DNA from: an uncultured Flavobacterium sp.
GTDB lineage: Bacteria > Bacteroidota > Bacteroidia > Flavobacteriales > Flavobacteriaceae
DNA length: 64,000 nucleotides
Assembly: GCF_946478785.1 (NCBI RefSeq)
Contig: NZ_CAMLDD010000010.1
Span: 108,738 to 172,737 of the forward strand
Direction of reading: 5' to 3'
In this document: positions 32,132 through 39,526 of the stretch, in pieces
Position numbering within the stretch: position 1 is the stretch's first letter
Layout of the letters: each line of letters opens with the position of its first letter
Translations under genes and position numbers: made by a program
The notes under the pieces: generated by a model
The model's input: the letters and a program-made list of their open reading frames with translations, nothing else
Database searches by the model: none
What the model was told of the DNA's origin: nothing

Positions 32132-32746
32132 TTATTCTTCTTTTAATTGGTCGATTACTTTTCGAATTTCTTTGGCATATTTACCATAAAATTTATGAAC
32201 CCACCATTCTAAAGTAATTCCCATAAAAAGCATACAGAAAACGACAATTGACAACATCCCGAACAATTGATAATTTGTAAATTCTTCGGCAAAAAAACCT
32301 GGAGTTTTAGTAAATTCAAAGTAAAAGAAGCCTATTAGATACAACATTAAAAAAGGAGTAAGTGCAAATCCAAAGGTTTTGTACAGTTCCATGTTCAGCC
32401 TAATATCAAAATAAGTTTCATACAAACTGTCTTTTGTTTTTAAGGCAATTATATTTAATCTTTTATAGAAAAGATAAAACTTAACAAAATAGTAAAAACA
32501 AACTGCTGTAAAAAGGCTATAAAGCAGGTAAAATAAAATCATACCCTTTGGAGGAAAATTGTAGATTAATGGAATGAATGCGATAAGAACAATCGAAATG
32601 ATCTGGTATATAAATTCGTTTATTATGTTTCTTTTTATTTTATCCAAAGGCGTATTGGCAGATTGTATTTTTTCTAAATTATCTGGAAGAACGACATTGT
32701 CTGTCTTTTCGTTATTCCATGCGTTTTGTATATCGTTAAAATCCAT
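32132..32746 (-). CDS. Membrane protein following ECF sigma factor
   Basis: This 204-residue protein has a short cytosolic start (MDFNDIQNAWNNEKTDN) and four probable membrane helices (IISIVLIAFIPLI, MILFYLLYSLFTAVCFYYF, ALTPFLMLYLIGFFYF, MLSIVVFCMLFMGI). It overlaps the sigma-factor gene by 11 bases, so the two are translated together. Genes placed like this often encode membrane anti-sigma factors that hold the sigma factor through the cytosolic N terminus. I see no canonical anti-sigma domain, so that role is inferred from position. Confidence 0.75.
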   Translation of the reverse strand: MDFNDIQNAWNNEKTDNVVLPDNLEKIQSANTPLDKIKRNIINEFIYQIISIVLIAFIPLIYNFPPKGMILFYLLYSLFTAVCFYYFVKFYLFYKRLNIIALKTKDSLYETYFDIRLNMELYKTFGFALTPFLMLYLIGFFYFEFTKTPGFFAEEFTNYQLFGMLSIVVFCMLFMGITLEWWVHKFYGKYAKEIRKVIDQLKEE

Positions 32747-33239
32747 ATCCCTGATTTTTAATTATTTCTTTTAATTTTTCTTTTGCCCTGTTTAATTTTA
32801 CTCTGGCATTTCCTTCAGAAATTCCTAGATTCTCGCCAATTTCTTTATGCGAAAAACCTTCCAGTTGATAGAAAATAATAGCCTTGTCAATTTTTTCCAG
32901 TTTCTGAACCGCTTTATAAAAATGATCAATCTGATTTTCTTTTATATGTGAGTCGCCCTCATCATCTTTAATGTTCTCTGAAGCAATTTCATATCTATCA
33001 ACTTTTCGTTTTTCTTTTTTTAAGAAAACTATCGCTGTATTTACAGCCACACGGTACATCCAGGTCGAGAACTGACTTTCATTTCGAAAAGTTTCATACG
33101 ATTTCCAAAGCTGACAGACAATCTCCTGAAAAAGATCCTGCTGATCATCATAATTGTCCATGTACATTTTTGAAACCTTGTACAGTATCCCCTTATGAGT
33201 TTCTATCCGATTTAAAAATTCTTGTTCTTTCTGTTTCAA
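32736..33239 (-). CDS. ECF-family RNA polymerase sigma factor
   Basis: The 167-residue protein has the two domains of extracytoplasmic-function sigma factors. Region 2, at 15-85, has DNYDDQQDLFQEIVCQLWKS and STWMYRVAVNTAIVFLKK, which bind core polymerase and the -10 element. Region 4, at 105-160, has KAIIFYQLEGFSHKEIGENL and SEGNARVKLNRAKEKLK, a helix-turn-helix for the -35 element. It directs transcription of a stress regulon that cannot be named from the sequence. It lies 6 bases downstream of the TraB-family gene and overlaps the membrane-protein gene by 11 bases. Confidence 0.93.
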   Translation of the reverse strand: MKQKEQEFLNRIETHKGILYKVSKMYMDNYDDQQDLFQEIVCQLWKSYETFRNESQFSTWMYRVAVNTAIVFLKKEKRKVDRYEIASENIKDDEGDSHIKENQIDHFYKAVQKLEKIDKAIIFYQLEGFSHKEIGENLGISEGNARVKLNRAKEKLKEIIKNQGYGF

Positions 33240-33245
33240 AATGTA

Positions 33246-34109
33246 CTAATCCATTACTGGTTTAACAGAGTATCCTGCTTTTCTTAACAAATTAATTACT
33301 CCAAAATCTCCGGCTAAATGAGCTGATCCCATAGCAAAGAATGTGCTTTCGGTTTTCATTAATTCAGGCATTATTTTTAACCATTTTACATTTCTGTTGT
33401 CCAATATGCTTTTTTGCGTTTTTTCAGATGTATATCTTTTATCAGTAATAATTTCGAATATTGCATTAATATCTTCTTGTTTGTATTTTGATACCAGTTT
33501 GACAGTTTCTTCTTTGCTGGATTCTGCCAGCATGGCAATCATTTCTGTATCCGTATATCCATTTCCAAAGGCTTCAAATTGGTCTTTTACAGTTTCCAAT
33601 CCTTTGATAGGAAGATTTTTTTGTTTGGCAGCTTCAATAAAATTCATTTCATAAAATTTTAAATCATTACAGTCAAAAGATTTCATCGAAATTAAACTCA
33701 TAACAGTGAGTAAATTAAAACTGTCTACTTGCTGAACCGTCATTCCTGTCTTTTTTTGCAGGATATTATCCAATTTTGATAAATTCTCAGCAGTAAGTGT
33801 TTTACTAAGTGGTTCTTTTCCCATTGCCATTTGCTGCATATCTGTCACTTGTTTAGGATCAGATAAGTCAACTTCCAGTACTAATTTATTTGAAGAATCG
33901 AATGCTTTTTTTGCTTTTTCGGAGAAAAAATAATCTGCTGCGCAAATCATGTGGATGGTTCCATACAAATACGAAGGTTTTGATAATCCGTTTCCTGAAA
34001 CTTCCCATAAAAGTGAGTTTTCAAGTTTTGGAGATTTTGTTTGTGCCTGAGTTGTTGTATTGAAGATAATTACGATTACTGCTACTACTGATTTGAATAA
34101 ATTTTTCAT
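33246..34109 (-). CDS. TraB/GumN-family protein, secreted
   Basis: This 287-residue protein has a signal peptide (MKNLFKSVVAVIVIIFNTTTQA). The TraB/GumN fold follows: LLWEVSGNGLSKPSYLYGTIH with the first conserved GTxH motif, LVLEVDLSDP with an acidic metal-site residue, and the final FFAMGSAHLAGDFGVINLL with the second conserved G-x-x-H. The two His-containing motifs recall the metal site of related Tiki proteases, so peptidase activity is possible but unproven for this family. It lies 6 bases upstream of the sigma-factor gene and may be part of the regulon it controls. Confidence 0.88.
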   Translation of the reverse strand: MKNLFKSVVAVIVIIFNTTTQAQTKSPKLENSLLWEVSGNGLSKPSYLYGTIHMICAADYFFSEKAKKAFDSSNKLVLEVDLSDPKQVTDMQQMAMGKEPLSKTLTAENLSKLDNILQKKTGMTVQQVDSFNLLTVMSLISMKSFDCNDLKFYEMNFIEAAKQKNLPIKGLETVKDQFEAFGNGYTDTEMIAMLAESSKEETVKLVSKYKQEDINAIFEIITDKRYTSEKTQKSILDNRNVKWLKIMPELMKTESTFFAMGSAHLAGDFGVINLLRKAGYSVKPVMD

Positions 34110-34173
34110 GTTTTGATTGATTTAAAGTTATGATTATTGATTAATGATTGAAACCCGATTGTTATTTCTTAAT

Positions 34174-34350
34174 TTATCTTTTCTGCCCTAAACCCATTTT
34201 ACTTAGAAATAAGTATCCTATAAGCAACAACAGAATTAGACTAAATAGCTTTATTAAAAATGAGCTAACTAAAGCTATTACGAACCCTATAGAAGCAAAG
34301 AGGATAAATTTGGTAATATTTTCTTTTAACGAAGTTGATTGTGATTTCAT
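34174..34350 (-). CDS. Small membrane protein
   Basis: The ATG complementary to 34348-34350 starts a 58-codon frame ending at TAA (complement of 34174-34176). The product MKSQSTSLKENITKF is followed by two hydrophobic spans (LFASIGFVIALVSSFLI and FSLILLLLIGYLFL), with a basic end KMGLGQKR. A gene is likely: the length, the composition and the same-strand position 64 bases upstream of the TraB gene all fit. A plus-strand frame over the same bases gives an unlikely product. Function is unknown; it may be the first gene of the sigma-factor operon. Confidence 0.6.
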   Translation of the reverse strand: MKSQSTSLKENITKFILFASIGFVIALVSSFLIKLFSLILLLLIGYLFLSKMGLGQKR

Positions 34351-34446
34351 AATTGTTCTGATTTATTTTATTACGACTCGTAAGTAATCAAATAATCAAA
34401 ACGTTACAAAAAATTTAATTTTTTTTGAAAAGTGAGGGAATTCAGC

Positions 34447-34536
34447 TATTCCACAAAGATTCACAAAGTAAAAACCCAAAGATTCACAAAAAATCTTTGT
34501 GTTACCCTGTGTTACTTTGTAAGTCTCTGTGGAATA
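34447..34536. repeat. Long imperfect inverted repeat with CACAAAG words
   Basis: The left half TATTCCACAAAGATTCACAA and the reverse complement of the right half (TATTCCACAGAGACTTACAA) match at most positions, so the region can fold into a large hairpin of some 40 pairs. Its left half resembles the stretch at 6590-6631. It lies just after the bioF stop and may also end bioF transcription. Confidence 0.65.
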
Positions 34537-34543
34537 ATTTAAG

Positions 34544-35680
34544 CTAAAAGACAAAATCTCTCAGAAGCCCTAAAACCTGATTAATTTCTTCTTCAGAATT
34601 GTAACTGTGAATACAAAAACGCAAACGTTCCTGACCTTCCGGAACGGTTGGCGAAAGAATAGGTTTTACATCAAAACCTTTATCCTGAAGTTGTTGGGCA
34701 ATTCGTTTTACATTTTCATTTCCGGGCACAATAGCGGACTGAATTGCAGATTTGCTTCTAACAAACATTGGTTTCAATCCCAATAAATTTTTCTGCTGAT
34801 TAAAGAACACAATGTTTTCACGCAGTTTTTCAATGTTTTCCTTTTCATTTTCCAAATGCTGATAAGCGGTTAAAATAGTAGCAACAGAATGTGGAGACAA
34901 TCCTGTAGTGTAAATAAAACTTCTGGAGAAGTTGATTAAATATTCTTTAAGTTCCAGATTTCCTAACACTACAGCTCCATGGCATCCCAAACCTTTTCCA
35001 AAAGTCATAATTCGGGCAAAAATTCTATTATGTAAGTTCAGGTATTGTGTTAAACCTTCTCCTTTTTCTCCAAAAACACCCAGAGTATGTGCTTCATCAA
35101 CAATCAGATAGCAATTGTGTTTTTCTGAAAGTTCAACTAATTCTTCCAGATTTGGACTGTCACCGTCCATCGAGAAAACGGTTTCCGTTATGATGTAAAT
35201 ATTGGTTTGGGGAAATTTCTGAATCAGATGTTCTAAATCTTCAAAATCATTATGACTGAATTTATATGATTTAGCATTAGACATTACAATTCCGTCACGA
35301 ATAGAAGCATGACATAGCTCATCATACAAAATAACATCATTTCGCTGCGGCAGAGCGCTAAAAAAGCCTACGTTGGCATCGTAACCTGAATTAAAAATTA
35401 AAGCCGATTCTGCTTCGTGAAATTCTGCGATAAAAGTTTCTGCAATTTGATATAGGAAGTGGTTGCCGGAAATTAATCGGGAACCTGTTGCTCCATTCTG
35501 TATAATGTCGTTTTCGATTAAGTAATGATGCGCCATCTTGAAAATAGCTTCGGATCTTGAAAATCCAATATAATCGTTTGAAGAAAAATCAACAAAATTA
35601 TTAAAACTTGGCAATTGTCTCAACGCATTATTTTGCTTTCTGTTTTCAAGCTTTTGAATAAGATTTTCAGGTAATTTCAT
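34544..35680 (-). CDS. bioF: 8-amino-7-oxononanoate synthase
   Basis: BioF condenses pimeloyl-ACP or -CoA with L-alanine to give KAPA, the first committed biotin step. The 378-residue protein matches the alpha-oxoamine synthase family: FSSNDYIGFSRSEA, NGATGSRLISGNH, IVDEAHTLGVFGEKGEG, and the PLP lysine in MTFGKGLGCHGAVV. The family also contains KBL and serine palmitoyltransferase; assignment to BioF rests on length and on bioD-bioA nearby. It does not sit directly with them: five genes lie between. A perfect promoter element begins only 6 bases before its ATG. Confidence 0.88.
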   Translation of the reverse strand: MKLPENLIQKLENRKQNNALRQLPSFNNFVDFSSNDYIGFSRSEAIFKMAHHYLIENDIIQNGATGSRLISGNHFLYQIAETFIAEFHEAESALIFNSGYDANVGFFSALPQRNDVILYDELCHASIRDGIVMSNAKSYKFSHNDFEDLEHLIQKFPQTNIYIITETVFSMDGDSPNLEELVELSEKHNCYLIVDEAHTLGVFGEKGEGLTQYLNLHNRIFARIMTFGKGLGCHGAVVLGNLELKEYLINFSRSFIYTTGLSPHSVATILTAYQHLENEKENIEKLRENIVFFNQQKNLLGLKPMFVRSKSAIQSAIVPGNENVKRIAQQLQDKGFDVKPILSPTVPEGQERLRFCIHSYNSEEEINQVLGLLRDFVF

Positions 35681-35685
35681 AAAAA

Positions 35686-35693
35686 CAAAGTTA
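35686..35693 (-). promoter_or_regulatory. Bacteroidota -7 promoter element touching bioF start
   Basis: The minus strand reads TAACTTTG, a full match to TAnnTTTG, with only five bases between its final G and the ATG of bioF. Transcription starting the usual few bases downstream would give a nearly leaderless message. Confidence 0.5.
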
Positions 35694-35729
35694 TGAATTT
35701 CAGATTAAATTCTTAGAAGTTCTGATTTT

Positions 35730-35806
35730 TAGCCCAGATGGAAGCGGCATCCTTTGCTAGCCTTCTTTAGGCGGGCAAAGATATAGCGGACAGCTGGATT
35801 AGCTCC
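35730..35806. repeat. Dispersed hairpin repeat, copy 2
   Basis: Read on the plus strand it begins TAGCCCAGATGGAAGCGGCA and ends GGACAGCTGGATTAGCTCC, which are the flanks of the element at 26885-26961 reversed. The centre forms its own stem: CTTTGC (35752-35757) with GCAAAG (35775-35780), and inner GCCT with AGGC. It lies between the atpC stop and the bioF start. Confidence 0.8.
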
Positions 35807-35813
35807 TGAAAAC

Positions 35814-35843
35814 AAAAAAGCCAAACATTGCTGTCTGGCTTTT
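35814..35843 (-). terminator. Terminator after atpD-atpC
   Basis: AAAAGCCA (35816-35823) pairs with TGGCTTTT (35836-35843). Read on the minus strand the hairpin is followed by TTTTTTGTTTTC. It lies 19 bases past the atpC stop. Confidence 0.8.
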
Positions 35844-35861
35844 ATTTATTTTTAAATTATT

Positions 35862-36143
35862 TTAGTCAACTAAAACAATTACTTTATTGTCTTTCATTTC
35901 GATAGTACCTGACGTAATGTCTAATGTATAGGTTTGGTCATTTACTTTCGTGAATTTATCCGCTACATCTTTAGAAAAATTGAAACTTGACGCTGCAATT
36001 TTAATAGTTCCTTTTTCTAAAATAGAAACAATAGGAGCGTGATTGTTCAATATTTGAAAGCTTCCATCAATTCCGGGCAATGTAACCGAAGTTACTTCTC
36101 CTGAAAATAATTTTGCTTCTGGTGATACTATTTCTAAAATCAT
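35862..36143 (-). CDS. atpC: F1 ATP synthase epsilon subunit, short form
   Basis: The epsilon subunit sits on the central stalk of F1 and helps couple rotation to catalysis. This 93-residue protein carries the N-terminal beta-sandwich domain (LEIVSPEAKLFSGEVTSVTL and FQILNNHAPIVSILEKGTI). It ends where other bacteria have the two-helix C-terminal domain. Epsilon in Escherichia coli is about 140 residues, so this is a shortened form lacking the inhibitory helices; short epsilon subunits are common in Bacteroidota. It lies 87 bases downstream of atpD, in a gap with three copies of a repeated word. Confidence 0.95.
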   Translation of the reverse strand: MILEIVSPEAKLFSGEVTSVTLPGIDGSFQILNNHAPIVSILEKGTIKIAASSFNFSKDVADKFTKVNDQTYTLDITSGTIEMKDNKVIVLVD

Positions 36144-36151
36144 CTTTTTTT

Positions 36152-36223
36152 GGGTTAGAAGTTATTTGTTAAAGGTTAGAAGTTGCGAACAAAACGTTTA
36201 ACTTCTAACCTCTAACCTTTAAC
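36152..36223. repeat. Three-copy GGTTAGAAGTT repeat between atpD and atpC
   Basis: GGTTAGAAGTT occurs directly at 36153-36163 and 36174-36184 and in reverse complement (AACTTCTAACC) at 36200-36210, extended to GTTAAAGGTTAGAAGTT against AACTTCTAACC-TCTAACC-TTTAAC. A long hairpin can form in the intercistronic gap. Confidence 0.65.
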
Positions 36224-36230
36224 TTATATA

Positions 36231-37745
<1,515 letters not shown>

Positions 37746-37803
37746 TTATGTGTTTATTAAATAGCTATTTAGGTTTATCGAAAATACCTCTTTTTTCAGA
37801 GCG

Positions 37804-37811
37804 CAAAGATA
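37804..37811 (-). promoter_or_regulatory. Bacteroidota -7 promoter element for atpD-atpC
   Basis: The minus strand reads TATCTTTG, a full match to TAnnTTTG, 62 bases upstream of the atpD ATG, leaving a leader of about 55 bases. Confidence 0.55.
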
Positions 37812-37921
37812 AATTTTTAAAATATAAAATCAATATTTTTTTTATAAAAATACTTAGTTTTTTGTTATACTCTTAAAGCGCGTCATCCAAATATCTAATA
37901 ATATAAAATTTGGCTGTTAAT

Positions 37922-37957
37922 AAAAAAACCACTACGTTGTAAAACGAGTGGCTTTTC
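37922..37957 (-). terminator. Terminator after SGNH hydrolase gene
   Basis: CCACT (37929-37933), a bulged A and CGTT pair with AACG and AGTGG (37943-37951). Read on the minus strand the hairpin is followed by TTTTTTTATT. It lies 28 bases past the hydrolase stop. Confidence 0.75.
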
Positions 37958-37979
37958 TACTAAAAAAAATTGGCTTTAT

Positions 37980-39440
37980 TTATAAGGTTGCAGGATATTG
38001 AATTGGATAATTTCCTAAATCAACGTGGCGTAGTGTTGCGCCATATTTTTCATTAATGGCATCTATGAATTTATTAGCAATTAACGCATAACCTCTTGGA
38101 CTAGGATGCACGCCGTCTAATGAAAAAGCACCTCCAACAGCAAAAGAACTTGTTAAGTGGAAATTACCATAACGAACTCCTCCGTTAGCAACTTGTGTCA
38201 ATAAAGCATTTGAATCTACAAAAGCCAATCCTTTTGTATCAGCAATACTTTTTATAATTGCATTGTAACCATCAGTAGCTGTTTTTAGTTCAGCAACTTC
38301 GTTTTTAGACAATACCCATCTATCTTGTAAAGGAAATTGAGTTCCATTCCCTGCAGCTAAATGCGCTTGGGCAGAAACACCTTGAGAACTTAAAACTATA
38401 TAATCAACTGCTGTAGTCTGTCTTAATTTTATTAACGCAGGACTTACTGCACTAATATCTGTAAGGTATTCATCAATCATTACCACTGCATTTTTACCTA
38501 CTACAAAATTTATAGTTCGCTGTAATCTTTCTGCTTCTGTAATTAATCCTGCATTTTTTGCAGCGACTAAACCTCCATTATAACCAGCATAAGCTGAATT
38601 TAGTGCATTAACCTGAGCTTCTGCTAATGGCACTGGGCTGAATCCAACTGTTGTAAAAAATGGAATAGTATTTACGTAAGGTATGTTGGAAACAACACCT
38701 TTTGCACCAGCAGAGGTTAAAGTATTCACTAAAGCTGTATAAGTTCCATCAAATCCAACTCCAGCAGCACCAGAAAGTGGCGTGATAGGATTTGTTCCAT
38801 CTCCACCTGTCGTTGCATAACCCAATACATCATTATTTCCTATCCATAAAGAAAAGAATGTAGGCGTTTGTGACATTGCATAAGCCAAAACCGATGTTGT
38901 TGCATTTGGTGCAAAACGAATATAATATGGATTTGCAGTTCCCGTTGCTAAACCAGCAGCGCTCCCATAGCTTGGAGACAATAAGTGAAAACTTTTCGCT
39001 CCAGGAATACCTACATTGTTGTAAGGTCCAGCTGCAACAACAGCAGGGTTAAAAACCTCACTCGTTGGAACTCCCGAGACTGGAACAGGACCTACTCCAT
39101 TAAAAGTTAATCTAGGACCAAATGCTGGATTTGTAGTGCCTCCAAATAGCAATCCTCCTACATTATCATTCATGTAAGGAATTTTAAAATCTCCTCCACC
39201 AGCTAATTTAAATTGTGCAGCAATAATATTTGTATAAGAACCTTCTTGTCCTTTTTTGAAAAGTGCATTGTCGCTAAAGCCTGCTGTAAGAGAATTGCCT
39301 AAAGAAACGAATTTAGAAAAATCTGCAGTTCCAGACGTAATAGGAACTTCTGCAGGAGTATTATTGTCATTATCATCATTATTACAAGCTGCCATAAAGG
39401 TCAAGGAAACCAATAATAGCCATTTTATATTTTTTTTCAT
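37980..39440 (-). CDS. SGNH/GDSL-family hydrolase, lipoprotein
   Basis: This 486-residue protein has a lipoprotein signal (MKKNIKWLLLVSLTFMAAC). The SGNH blocks follow in order: block I FVSLGNSLTAGF with the catalytic Ser, block III WIGNNDVLG with the Asn of the oxyanion hole, and block V DGVHPSPRGYALIANKF with the Asp and His. A long insertion between blocks I and III is rich in Gly, Ala and Pro. SGNH enzymes hydrolyse esters of lipids or carbohydrate acetyl groups. It lies 86 bases downstream of a TonB-dependent receptor on the same strand and is probably co-transcribed with it, suggesting the released product may be imported. Confidence 0.88.
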   Translation of the reverse strand: MKKNIKWLLLVSLTFMAACNNDDNDNNTPAEVPITSGTADFSKFVSLGNSLTAGFSDNALFKKGQEGSYTNIIAAQFKLAGGGDFKIPYMNDNVGGLLFGGTTNPAFGPRLTFNGVGPVPVSGVPTSEVFNPAVVAAGPYNNVGIPGAKSFHLLSPSYGSAAGLATGTANPYYIRFAPNATTSVLAYAMSQTPTFFSLWIGNNDVLGYATTGGDGTNPITPLSGAAGVGFDGTYTALVNTLTSAGAKGVVSNIPYVNTIPFFTTVGFSPVPLAEAQVNALNSAYAGYNGGLVAAKNAGLITEAERLQRTINFVVGKNAVVMIDEYLTDISAVSPALIKLRQTTAVDYIVLSSQGVSAQAHLAAGNGTQFPLQDRWVLSKNEVAELKTATDGYNAIIKSIADTKGLAFVDSNALLTQVANGGVRYGNFHLTSSFAVGGAFSLDGVHPSPRGYALIANKFIDAINEKYGATLRHVDLGNYPIQYPATL

Positions 39441-39526
39441 GTTATCGACTTTTAAGTTATTAGCTCTTTCTTATTCATTATACAATAAAAAGAAAGAAAA
39501 TATTTGATCAAATGATTGTTTTTGGG

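Noticed and set aside
34148..34387. 79-residue plus-strand frame
   Set aside because: The minus strand holds a better two-helix membrane protein (34174-34350) in line with the neighbouring operon.
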